Positions 14,894-23,184 of a DNA stretch of 49,373 nucleotides are shown here, in pieces. Both the position numbers and the translations under genes were made by a program. Within the stretch, counting starts at the first letter, position 1, and the number at the start of each line of letters is the position of its first letter. The notes beneath the pieces are model-generated. The model was not told the DNA's origin, searched no databases, and was given only the letters and a program-made list of their open reading frames with translations. This stretch comes from Bryobacteraceae bacterium. GTDB taxonomy: Bacteria; Acidobacteriota; Terriglobia; Bryobacterales; Bryobacteraceae. The stretch spans positions 1 through 49,373 of the forward strand of contig JAICXC010000024.1 of the NCBI GenBank assembly GCA_025980665.1, given 5' to 3'.

Positions 14894-17800
14894 ATGCGTC
14901 CAACCACACTTGCACTCTGTCTCTCGGTGTGTGTCTCAGTTCTGTTTGCACAAAGCGATCGCAGCCAAATTACCGGCACCATTACCGATCCGGCAGGTGC
15001 AGTCATCGCCAACGCGCCTATACAGGCGCGGAACGTCAACACGGGCCTTGAGTACCAGACCTTGAGCACAGCTACTGGGAACTATACGCTTAACGAGCTT
15101 CCGGTCGGCCGTTACGAATTGAACGCAACGGTACCCGGATTCAAAAAGTATGTGCGGCAGGGCCTGGATGTGCTCGCGGCCCAAACTTATCGTATCGATA
15201 TCGGTCTAGAGGTCGGCGCGACTTCCGATTCTGTTACGGTCACGGAAAATACACCTCTGCTTAAGACCGAAAGCGGCGAACTAGGCCACAGTGTCACGGG
15301 CCAAGCGTTGAACTCCCTTCCGGTACTCGGCATCGGGTCTGGATTCGCCGGAAACAGCGGAATCCGATCGGCGTTAGCCGTGACCCAACTGATTCCAGGT
15401 TCCACGTACGTGGGCGACAATGTAGTCCGCGTGAACGGCACGCCCGCCAACACGGAAACCGTGCGGGTAGAAGGGCAGGATTCGACAAACTATACGTGGC
15501 TCGCCGCAGTGTCTCAGAATCAACCCAGCGTCGATTCCATCCAGGAGTTCGCGGTGCAGACTAGCAACTTCGCAGCCGAATACGGAAAGGCTGGCGGCGG
15601 AGTGTTCCTGGTGACGATGAAGTCGGGTTCGAACCAGTTTCATGGGACCGCGTATGACTATTTCGTCAACGAAATTTTCAACGCGAACACAGCGCTGCAG
15701 AACACGGCCCGGCCTCGAGCGCGCCGAAATGACTACGGCTTTACCACTGGCGGACCGGTCTGGATTCCTAAAGTCTATGACGGCCATAACAAGACCTTCT
15801 TCTTTTTCAACTTCGAACAGTTCCGTGAGAAAACTGGATTGACTGCTCCGGTAACAGTCCCGACACTGGCGTATCGTACTGGCAATTTCGCTTCCGCTTT
15901 GACCGGTAAGAGTGTCACCGTGGCCGGCAAGACCTACGCTGAAGGATCCATTTTCGATCCTGCAACTGGACCCGGCGGCGTGAACGGTAACTTTCGCCTG
16001 CCTTTCGTGGGGAATATCATTCCCGCGAACCGCTTCGATCCAGTTGCCCTGGCGATCCAGGGGTTGATTCCGAATCCCCAAGGCCCCAATGCCAATCTGT
16101 TGACGCAAAACTATGCTCCTTCGGGACCGTCCGCTCTGGCCGACCGCCTCACGGATATTACGTCGCTCAAGGGTGATCACAATCTGAGCGATAAACAAAA
16201 GCTCTCCGCGTTCTGGTCAATGACGCGCACCCAATCCAACACCTCAGCAGCACTCTTCGCCGAAGGCCTGCCCGACCCCATCTCTCAGGCTCGCGCCAAC
16301 TACGATTGGGTAAACACCATCCGCATCAACTATGACTATACGGTCACGCCAACCATGCTGCTGCATATTGGCGCGGGCTATGTCGATCAACATGGCCCCA
16401 CGTCGTTCGTCTTGCCCAGAAACTCTTTCGATCCAGCATCGATTGGGCTAACAGGACTCCCTCCCACCGGCGTCTTCCCGCAGATCACAGGACTTACGGT
16501 AGCGGGCCTGAGTAACGGCGGCATGGCCCCCATGGGTCAATCGACTGCGGGAGGTTCCCCGGGTTGCCCCGCCTGCGGAGGCATCCATTCGTGGCGGCCC
16601 AGCGGCAACGTCAGCCTGACCTCGATCCGCGGCAATCACACCTACAAACTCGGAGCGGAGGTCATCATCGGGAACTACTCGTATGGGCAGCAGTCCACTG
16701 CGCGCGGAATATTCGCCTTTAGCAACGCATCCACATCGGATTCCGCGCTCTCGGGGGTGACGACGCCGGGAGTGACCATCGGCTTCCCGTACGCGAGCTT
16801 CCTGCTAGGCGCCGTGAACAGCGGAACCGTGGGCGCGCCCACTGACCAGCACATGGGTGAGAAAGCGTACGCATTGTTCCTGCAAGATACCTGGAAAATT
16901 ACTCGTAAGTTCACCTTGGATTATGGTCTCCGCTGGGATTTTCAGACCTATCTCCGCGAGGGTGCGGGCCGGATGCCCAGCTTCTCGCCGACAACCCTTA
17001 ATCCCACCATCGGAAGGCTGGGAGCGACCATTTTTGACGGGTCGCTACCGGGTCACTGCCAGTGTGATTTCGCCTCGAACTACCCTTACGCAGTCGGTCC
17101 TCGTCTGGGCGCCGCCTATCAGATCTCATCCAAAACAGTGTTCCGCGCGGGCATTGGACTGGTATATGCGAAAACCGCGGCCTATGACAATCTGACGATC
17201 ATCGGCAACGATGTTGCCCTGAACGGCCCTGGGCAGTTCATACCCGCTCTGTACCTCAGAGACGGCGTGAAGAATGAGCCGACAACCTGGCCGAATCTCA
17301 ATCCGGGCCAGTTTCCCGCCGCCGGCACTGTTGGCGCTCCGACGGGTTATGCAGCCATCGATCCGAACGCCGGCCGTCCCGCGCGCCAGCTCCAGTGGAG
17401 TATCGGCCTGCAGCGGGAATTGCAGAAGAATCTGGTAGTGGAGGCCACCTACGTGGGGAATCGCGGAGCCTGGTGGCTGGCCCCCAGTATGGTCGCTTAC
17501 AACGCATTGACCCCCGACTTACTCGCGCATTATGGGTTGGATCCCACCAATGCGGCTGACGAAAAGATCCTGAGTTCACCGCTGAATTCGGCGAATGCCG
17601 GGCGGTTCCAAAACGCCCTGCCTTACGCAGGATTCCCCGCCAACCAGACGGTGGCTCAATCCCTCCGTCCCTTCCCGCAGTTCACTGCCATCGGCGGAAT
17701 GTATGCGCCATTGGGAGATACCTGGTACAACTCGCTTCAGTTCAAGGCCACCAAGCGCCTTTCGCACGGCTTCGACGGATCCTACAGCTTTACCTGGCAG

Positions 17801-18529
17801 AAATCGGAGACTATTGGGGCGGAAGCTTCCGGATTGATCGTCTCGGGCGGTAGCGCGGCACAGGTGAATAATGTGTTCAACCGCTCGACTAACAAATACC
17901 TCTCCGGCTACGATCAGCCGCTGGTGAGCCAAATTGCACTCAATTACCAAGTGCCGAAATTTGGAGATCATAAGAATATGGGATTCAAAGCGCTCTCCTG
18001 GCTGGGGCGCGATTGGACCTTCGGAACGTTCCTCAGTTATCGAAGCGGAACACCCATACGCGTCCCTGGGGCAAATTCGAATCTCAATAACTACCTGTTG
18101 CAGGGCGCCAGCTTCGCCAATCGGGTGCCGGGCCAGCCACTGTTCCTGGCGGATTTAAACTGCCACTGCTTCGATCCTTCCAAGAGCCTGGTCTTGAACC
18201 CGAAGGCCTGGGTAGATCCTCCCGCGGGACAATTCGGATCGTCGGCAGCCTACTACGACGACTATCGTTTCCAGCGGCGCCCGGCTGAGAATTTCAATGT
18301 CGGCCGGACCTTCCGCTTCACGGAGAGAGTCTCGTTCAACGTCCGGGCGGAATTCAACAATATGTTCAATCGTCTGGAAATGCCGAATCCCAGCTCGACC
18401 AACGCCGCGACGGCCGCCGGAACCGATTCACTGGGCCGATTTAACGCCGGCTTCGGGTCGATTCTAACGACAACCGGTACGGCCAGCCTGCCTCGGCAGG
18501 GCCAGATTGTTGGACGCGTGACTTTCTAA
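14894..18529 (+). CDS. TonB-dependent receptor-like outer membrane protein with carboxypeptidase-regulatory domain (Oar-like)
   Basis: The 1211-residue outer membrane protein has signal peptide MRPTTLALCLSVCVSVLFAQ. Residues about 26-108 form a carboxypeptidase-regulatory-like beta-sandwich (GTITDPAGAVIANAPIQARN... GNYTLNELPVGRYELNATVPGF). A plug-like region follows (about 120-250, with VRVNGTPANTETVRVEGQ and VQTSNFAAEYGKAGGGVF), then a long beta-barrel rich in aromatic strands. It ends in Phe (GQIVGRVTF), as outer-membrane barrels do. It is much longer than siderophore receptors and fits the Oar-like group that is very abundant in Solibacter-type genomes, probably for uptake of oligosaccharides or other polymers. 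A defined promoter and palindrome lie just upstream, so expression is probably substrate-controlled. The ligand is unknown. Confidence 0.9.
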   Translation: MRPTTLALCLSVCVSVLFAQSDRSQITGTITDPAGAVIANAPIQARNVNTGLEYQTLSTATGNYTLNELPVGRYELNATVPGFKKYVRQGLDVLAAQTYRIDIGLEVGATSDSVTVTENTPLLKTESGELGHSVTGQALNSLPVLGIGSGFAGNSGIRSALAVTQLIPGSTYVGDNVVRVNGTPANTETVRVEGQDSTNYTWLAAVSQNQPSVDSIQEFAVQTSNFAAEYGKAGGGVFLVTMKSGSNQFHGTAYDYFVNEIFNANTALQNTARPRARRNDYGFTTGGPVWIPKVYDGHNKTFFFFNFEQFREKTGLTAPVTVPTLAYRTGNFASALTGKSVTVAGKTYAEGSIFDPATGPGGVNGNFRLPFVGNIIPANRFDPVALAIQGLIPNPQGPNANLLTQNYAPSGPSALADRLTDITSLKGDHNLSDKQKLSAFWSMTRTQSNTSAALFAEGLPDPISQARANYDWVNTIRINYDYTVTPTMLLHIGAGYVDQHGPTSFVLPRNSFDPASIGLTGLPPTGVFPQITGLTVAGLSNGGMAPMGQSTAGGSPGCPACGGIHSWRPSGNVSLTSIRGNHTYKLGAEVIIGNYSYGQQSTARGIFAFSNASTSDSALSGVTTPGVTIGFPYASFLLGAVNSGTVGAPTDQHMGEKAYALFLQDTWKITRKFTLDYGLRWDFQTYLREGAGRMPSFSPTTLNPTIGRLGATIFDGSLPGHCQCDFASNYPYAVGPRLGAAYQISSKTVFRAGIGLVYAKTAAYDNLTIIGNDVALNGPGQFIPALYLRDGVKNEPTTWPNLNPGQFPAAGTVGAPTGYAAIDPNAGRPARQLQWSIGLQRELQKNLVVEATYVGNRGAWWLAPSMVAYNALTPDLLAHYGLDPTNAADEKILSSPLNSANAGRFQNALPYAGFPANQTVAQSLRPFPQFTAIGGMYAPLGDTWYNSLQFKATKRLSHGFDGSYSFTWQKSETIGAEASGLIVSGGSAAQVNNVFNRSTNKYLSGYDQPLVSQIALNYQVPKFGDHKNMGFKALSWLGRDWTFGTFLSYRSGTPIRVPGANSNLNNYLLQGASFANRVPGQPLFLADLNCHCFDPSKSLVLNPKAWVDPPAGQFGSSAAYYDDYRFQRRPAENFNVGRTFRFTERVSFNVRAEFNNMFNRLEMPNPSSTNAATAAGTDSLGRFNAGFGSILTTTGTASLPRQGQIVGRVTF

Positions 18530-18577
18530 ACAATCCGTCCTCAATAGGTGTCGACCAATGGGTGTGCCAGCTACCCG

Positions 18578-20026
18578 TCAGCTTACAGTAACGGCCGCGA
18601 CAGCGTGCGCCGGTAGTTCTATGTCCAAATGAATGGTGCTCTGATCGTAGGCCCACGGGTGCGACTCTTGGATCATTCGGGACGCCGCATGCAACTGCTC
18701 TACATCGTTTGCGCTAAGGTATTCGGGGCGGCCCATCTCTTGCCAGAGTTTCTTGGGGTTCGCGTGCTCCGCATCAATCCGCTCCACCAAGACGGACTGC
18801 GGCGGCGGCATGCCCCTCAACCGGACTCGCACTTGTTCCTTCTTGATCGGATGGCGTGGAAGAGCGCTATTGGTGAGCAATACCACTAGGCCTTGTTCCG
18901 TACGAACGGCCCATGCGTCCACTGTTTCGTGCCAGCCATCGATCGGCAATCGTTCGGTCCCGAGGCGATGGAGCAACTCAAAGGCGCGGTAGGTCGGCTT
19001 GGCAATGCCTTGAAGATTGAGCAGGCCGAATCCACCGTGAAAGGGGACCGAGGGGAAGTAGTTCTCCGCAAAAATGTCAGAGAACGTCCAGAAACTGTAG
19101 CCTTCAACCAGACCGCTCGCTTCAATCACGGTCTTAATCACAAATGCGGCAGCATACGCCTCGTCATGCCGCGGATCGCGCGGATTGGACGAGGTATTCC
19201 ATTCCGTGTAGTAAACCGGTCGTCCTTGGGCAATTTCATTCACGCGTTTCGCCCATTCGCGCAAAATGCTCCGTCGGCTTTGAGCTAGTTGTTCCTCCGT
19301 ATTGTCGTCTTCCTGGCCCAGCGAGGTGGTCTCCACGACGTCCGTTGGATACTGATGCGTGCTGATGAAGTCAACGGGTAGGCGGTTCTTTTGACAGAAG
19401 GCGACAAAGTCCTCGATCCACTGATTCTTAGCTGTCGCCGGGCCGCCGACGCGCAAACCCTCGTCCACCTCTTTGAGCGCTCCCACGGCGTGTCTGTAAA
19501 GATTGAAATAATCCTCTTGGGCCCCCGTCCAGAAACAAGGTAGGTTCGGCTCGTTCCATACCTCAAAGAACCACGTGCGCACTTCATCGATCCCGTAACG
19601 TTCGACCCAATGCTGGGCCATTTGCCGAATGAGTGTGGCCCAGTCCTTATAATCTCTGGGAGGCGTCACGTTGCCGCGATACCGGAAAACGGTTTTGTCT
19701 CCTGAGGCGAGGATCTGAGGCATAAAGCTTAACTCAACGAAGGGCTTCATGCCGATAGCCAGAAGGAAGTCCCAGATCTGGTCGACGTTGAAAAAAGAGT
19801 AGAGGGGTTTTCCCTTATGGCTGATCAGGGTCCCCATGTCGTCAGACAGTAGTCCGTGAAAGCGAAGGTGGCGAAACCCCAACTCTTCGTGGCAACGCCG
19901 CAGCTGCGCTTGATAATCAGCGCGTAAAACCATCGGCGCGTGGTCGCCACCGACGGTGTGCTCCCAGAAGTGCGGAAATGGGGTAAGCTCCCGGGATAAG
20001 TCACAATCGAATTGAACTTTTCCCAT
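18578..20026 (-). CDS. GH39 beta-xylosidase-type glycoside hydrolase
   Basis: The 482-residue protein is a close match to the GH39 xylosidase layout: FWEHTVGGDHAPMVLR, then LGFRHLRFHGLLSDDMGT, FVELSFMPQILASG, FEVWNEPNLPCFW, RVGGPATAKNQW, DFISTHQYPTD and YYTEWNTSSNPRDPRHD. The general acid/base is E159 (in WNEP) and the nucleophile is E275 (in YTEWN), almost the same numbering as the characterised Thermoanaerobacterium enzyme. No signal peptide is visible, so it probably acts on imported xylo-oligosaccharides in the cytoplasm. ATG 20026 is chosen because the family begins here. A TTG-started extension to 20092 covers the intergenic palindrome. It is divergent from the GH144-like gene. Confidence 0.93.
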   Translation of the reverse strand: MGKVQFDCDLSRELTPFPHFWEHTVGGDHAPMVLRADYQAQLRRCHEELGFRHLRFHGLLSDDMGTLISHKGKPLYSFFNVDQIWDFLLAIGMKPFVELSFMPQILASGDKTVFRYRGNVTPPRDYKDWATLIRQMAQHWVERYGIDEVRTWFFEVWNEPNLPCFWTGAQEDYFNLYRHAVGALKEVDEGLRVGGPATAKNQWIEDFVAFCQKNRLPVDFISTHQYPTDVVETTSLGQEDDNTEEQLAQSRRSILREWAKRVNEIAQGRPVYYTEWNTSSNPRDPRHDEAYAAAFVIKTVIEASGLVEGYSFWTFSDIFAENYFPSVPFHGGFGLLNLQGIAKPTYRAFELLHRLGTERLPIDGWHETVDAWAVRTEQGLVVLLTNSALPRHPIKKEQVRVRLRGMPPPQSVLVERIDAEHANPKKLWQEMGRPEYLSANDVEQLHAASRMIQESHPWAYDQSTIHLDIELPAHAVAAVTVS

Positions 20027-20043
20027 ACGCGTCTCTACTGCCT

Positions 20044-20063
20044 TCAGGACAGTTCCGTCCTGA
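20044..20063. promoter_or_regulatory. Candidate operator between divergent glycosidase genes
   Basis: TCAGGAC and GTCCTGA form a 7-bp perfect inverted repeat around a 6-base core (AGTTCC). It lies in the 95-base gap between the divergent GH39 and GH144-like starts, 18 bases upstream of the GH39 ATG. The position suits a shared regulator binding site. No clear -35/-10 pair could be assigned, so this is a positional inference. Confidence 0.4.
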
Positions 20064-20121
20064 TGAATTCGCCTGGCTCCACAATACTCCAAGTGTGGTA
20101 CGACTTATTAAAAAGAGGGCC

Positions 20122-21420
20122 ATGGAGCGAATAGCAAAGAACCACCAGGATATGATCGATCTGTTGCAGCGACAGTCGTTCCAATATTTTGTCCACGAAG
20201 TGAATCTCTCAAATGGTCTAGTTGCGGACAAGACCAAGAGCGGTTGGCCGGCCAGCATCGCGGCGGTCGGCCTTGCGTTGTCCGCCTATACGGTGGGCGT
20301 CGAGCGCGGATTCCTATCGCGCGACGAGGCTATCGCGCGAACGCTCGCGGTTCTGCGGTTTTTTTGGAACAGTCCCCAGGGACCTGATCCCGAGGCGAGC
20401 GGCTACAAAGGCTTCTACTACCACTTTCTCGATATGTCAACGGGCAGACGCGCGTGGTCGTGTGAGTTGTCGACGGTTGATACCGCTCTTCTTCTGGCAG
20501 GTATGCTGAGTGCGGCCGCATACTTCAAACAGGACTCCGAGGATGAACACGAAATCCGTACACTTGCGGATTCGCTCTACCGTCGAACGGACTGGCAGTG
20601 GGCACGGAACGGCAGGGCAACGGTAGCGCAAGGGTGGAAGCCCGAGACGGGGTTTCTTCCCTACGAGTGGAAAGGTTATGACGAGGGCCTCATTCTTTAT
20701 CTCCTGGGGCTTGGTTCACCGACTTTTCCGCTTTCGTCGGAAAGCTATTCGGCGTGGACTTCCAGCTACAAATGGCGGAAGATCTACGGCTATGAATATC
20801 TCCACGCGGCTCCCCTCTTCATTCACCAGCTTTCCCATGTATGGGTGGATTTTCGCGGCATACAAGACCTCTTTATGAGGGAGAAGCAGCTAGACTATTT
20901 CGAGAACAGCAGGCGCGCTACATTTGTACAGCGCGAGTACGCCATCCGCAATCCTTTGGACTTTGTGGGATACGGCGATCTTTGCTGGGGCCTCACAGCC
21001 GGCGATGGGCCGGGTCCGGCGACGGCATCCGTCCGCGGCCGTGAGATTGAATTCTTCGGCTATGTGGCCCGGGGAATTCCGGACGGACCCGATGATGGGA
21101 CTATCGCTCCATGGTCGGTGGCAAGTTCACTGCCGTTTGCTCCCGAGATCGTGCTGCCGTCGCTTAAACACTTCATCGATGACGTAAAGCTCAAAGATAG
21201 CAATCCTTACGGATTTAGAGCTTCGTTCAATCGTACCTTTCCGCATCCGCAGGACGCTGCGGGCGGATGGGTTTCGCAATGGCACTTCGGTTTGAACCAA
21301 GGCCCGATCGTGCTCATGGTTGAGAATTATCGTTCGGGTTTTCTATGGAGGCTGATGCGAGGGTGTCCCTATTTGATTCAAGGACTTCGGCGCGCGGGTT
21401 TCACAAGCGGCTGGTTGTAA
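20122..21420 (+). CDS. GH144/glycoamylase-family (PF10091) protein
   Basis: This 432-residue protein belongs to the (alpha/alpha)6-barrel glycoamylase family that includes GH144 beta-1,2-glucanases. Motifs include FVHEVNLSNGLVADKTK, WPASIAAVGLALSAYTVGVERG, GYKGFYYHFLDM, ELSTVDTALLLAGMLSAA, LPYEWKGYDEGLILYLLGLGSP, and near the C-terminus WVSQWHFGLNQGPIVLMVENYRSGFLW. These run in the family order. No signal peptide is visible on the ATG start at 20122, which has AGAGGG upstream. A GTG frame from 20095 has no such site. It is divergent from the GH39 gene, suggesting linked regulation. The substrate could be beta-1,2-glucan or another oligosaccharide. Confidence 0.82.
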   Translation: MERIAKNHQDMIDLLQRQSFQYFVHEVNLSNGLVADKTKSGWPASIAAVGLALSAYTVGVERGFLSRDEAIARTLAVLRFFWNSPQGPDPEASGYKGFYYHFLDMSTGRRAWSCELSTVDTALLLAGMLSAAAYFKQDSEDEHEIRTLADSLYRRTDWQWARNGRATVAQGWKPETGFLPYEWKGYDEGLILYLLGLGSPTFPLSSESYSAWTSSYKWRKIYGYEYLHAAPLFIHQLSHVWVDFRGIQDLFMREKQLDYFENSRRATFVQREYAIRNPLDFVGYGDLCWGLTAGDGPGPATASVRGREIEFFGYVARGIPDGPDDGTIAPWSVASSLPFAPEIVLPSLKHFIDDVKLKDSNPYGFRASFNRTFPHPQDAAGGWVSQWHFGLNQGPIVLMVENYRSGFLWRLMRGCPYLIQGLRRAGFTSGWL

Positions 21421-21427
21421 CGCCTAA

Positions 21428-21453
21428 TAGGTGGCCCGGCCCGTAGCCGCCTA
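21428..21453. terminator. Possible hairpin between convergent genes
   Basis: TAGGTGGC (21428-21435) can pair with GCCGCCTA (21446-21453), giving an 8-bp stem with one G-U pair and a 10-base loop. It lies between the stop of the GH144-like gene and the stop of the minus-strand gene at 21451, whose stop codon it overlaps. There is no clear T-tract, so intrinsic termination is only possible. Confidence 0.3.
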
Positions 21454-21933
21454 CTTTCGTCGGGCGGATCGAGGCCGCATGTCCGCACCCTTGGCAGGCG
21501 TCTCCGCGCTTGGCTTTTTGGGAGGACGCATATTCGCGCCATGAACAGGGCTATGGAGCGCTTCTATCCCGATCCGGCTCTTTATCCAATCCCAATCCAG
21601 CTTTTCTGGATGCCGGATATATTCTTCGCGATGGGCTACCACATCCTCCATATAGCTGCGCTTGAGCTTTAAATGAAAGGACGGATCGGCTTCGGTTTCT
21701 GGGACGACTTCGAAATTGTCATTGCGCAAGCGAATCGTCACGGTAGTTTCGATTTCAGCGGGATCGCTCTCGTAGATATCTACACCGACCTGCCGCTTCG
21801 CAAAAATGCTGTCGTATGCTGCGATTATAGGTTTGTAAGGAAGGGTATGGCGGTGCGCTTCCGAGGCCGCATTGCACACGTCTAGATATTCCCTCACTAA
21901 GTTAAGCCCTGATTTCGTTGCAAGAGAGCTCAT
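21451..21933 (-). CDS. Hypothetical protein (160 aa)
   Basis: This soluble 160-residue protein has no signal peptide and no family I recognise. It has a helical N-terminus (LNLVREYLDVCNAASEAHRH), a beta segment with alternating residues (VGVDIYESDPAEIETTVTIRLRNDNFEVVP), a charged stretch (HLKLKRSYMEDVVAHREEYIRHPEKLDWDWIKSRIG) and a basic, Pro/Ala-rich disordered tail from about residue 128 (MRPPKKPSAETPAKGADMRPRSARRK). The start is well supported by AGAGGAGG eight bases upstream of the ATG, so the gene is probably expressed. It stands alone between the glycosidase pair and the respiratory operon, pointing away from the latter. Confidence 0.65.
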   Translation of the reverse strand: MSSLATKSGLNLVREYLDVCNAASEAHRHTLPYKPIIAAYDSIFAKRQVGVDIYESDPAEIETTVTIRLRNDNFEVVPETEADPSFHLKLKRSYMEDVVAHREEYIRHPEKLDWDWIKSRIGIEALHSPVHGANMRPPKKPSAETPAKGADMRPRSARRK

Positions 21934-22533
21934 ATTACACCTCCTCTACGGGATCCTCTCTAATTTAGTTGGACGCGCCAGTATCGCGAGTGTTTCGAAG
22001 GAGAAGTGAGCTGATGGTACGAGAGCGGTTCAAGGGTTATCGGCGCGGCCGCTCAGCGGTTTCAGAGTGCGCCGGCGACGTGCGGAAGGTTGCTCGATAA
22101 TACGAATTAACAGGGCAGCATGGCGAGTTGCCGCTGCCAAGAGGTTCTATAGCGGCATGGGTGCCTTGGGCATCCACCGCCAGGAACAACCGAAATCCCC
22201 CGCCATACCATCGGATTAGCTTATTCGGGTTCACCGCCACGGGGCGCTGCGCCAGTAGAACAGCCGGCCTAAGCGGCCCCTCCTTGGCTAGGGGGGGAAA
22301 TATCCCTGTCAGCAATCCTCTTAATCCTGTATAGGAGTGAGATCGGCGGCGGCGTCAGAAATTTGTAACACATTGATGCCGCAGCAATCTACCCAACGGA
22401 ACCTTTTAATTCAACGCTCACGAATTTCTCCATCCGATCGCCTCAGGCTGGGTCGGATGAGAATGCGGAAGGAGCAGGTGGCGTGCCAGACAATATTGCC
22501 CGGATGGCGAAAAGCGCTAGCTACTTTTGAAGC
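21934..22533. other. 600-base region without a supported gene, upstream of the act-cox operon
   Basis: No convincing coding sequence was found. Short frames exist (minus 22037-22315, plus 22337-22600) but lack ribosome sites and recognisable motifs. This gap must hold the promoter of the twelve-gene respiratory operon as well as the promoter of the hypothetical gene at 21933. No clear -35/-10 pair could be chosen by eye. A C-rich/G-rich imperfect inverted repeat lies near 22277-22300. The length suggests a long leader or a decayed gene. Confidence 0.4.
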
Positions 22534-23184
22534 ATGGCGCAGATCTTTCACCGCGGCGCAAACAGTCTGGCGAAGGTCAGCATCTTCGCCGCCGTGTTGA
22601 CGCTAGGCTGCGTCATTTTGGCCGCCTACAAAATTAACTCAGGAGCTTTCATCACCGATGTAGGGTTATCGCCCGCCCAGCCAGTTCCTTTCAGCCACAA
22701 GCATCATGTCGGGGATGACGGCATCGATTGCCGTTACTGCCACACCTCTGTCGAAACTTCATCCTTCGCCGGTATTCCTCCGACGGAGACGTGCATGGGT
22801 TGTCATTCACAGATTTGGGCGAATGCGGAGCTTCTGGAACCGGTCCGGGCGAGTTTTCGCACCGGCACATCGCTCCAATGGACCAGAGTGCACGACTTGC
22901 CGGATTTCGTGTACTTCAACCACAGCATTCACGTGAACAAGGGCATTGGCTGCTCCACTTGTCACGGCAGAATCGACCAGATGCCGCTGACCTACAAGGT
23001 CAACACGCTGTATATGCAGTGGTGCATCGGGTGCCATCGGAATCCCGCGCAATTTGTTCGGCCGCGTGATCAGGTGTTCAACATGGCCTACGAATACCCG
23101 GACAATCAACAGGACGTGGGGGCGCGGCTAGTCAAGGAGTACAAAATTCAGAGTCTGACCGATTGCGTGACTTGTCACCGGTAA
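22534..23184 (+). CDS. actA: Alternative complex III subunit ActA (pentaheme cytochrome c)
   Basis: This 216-residue membrane-anchored multiheme cytochrome has one N-terminal helix (about 14-33, SIFAAVLTLGCVILAAYKI) followed by five CxxCH heme sites: CRYCH, CMGCH, CSTCH, CIGCH and CVTCH, the last at the very C-terminus. Five hemes and one anchor are the hallmarks of ActA in alternative complex III, a quinol:electron-acceptor oxidoreductase unrelated to bc1. It passes electrons from the ActB iron-sulfur chain towards ActE or the oxidase. The ATG at 22534 lacks a strong ribosome site. Its TAA overlaps the ATG of actB by one base, implying translational coupling. It is first in the operon. Confidence 0.94.
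   Translation: MAQIFHRGANSLAKVSIFAAVLTLGCVILAAYKINSGAFITDVGLSPAQPVPFSHKHHVGDDGIDCRYCHTSVETSSFAGIPPTETCMGCHSQIWANAELLEPVRASFRTGTSLQWTRVHDLPDFVYFNHSIHVNKGIGCSTCHGRIDQMPLTYKVNTLYMQWCIGCHRNPAQFVRPRDQVFNMAYEYPDNQQDVGARLVKEYKIQSLTDCVTCHR

Noticed and set aside
22037..22315. Minus-strand 92-codon frame upstream of actA
   Set aside because: The segment around RPVAVNPNKLIRWYGGGFRLFLAVDAQG looks somewhat protein-like, but there is no ribosome site, no family I recognise and no conserved ends. Kept only as a note on the gap.
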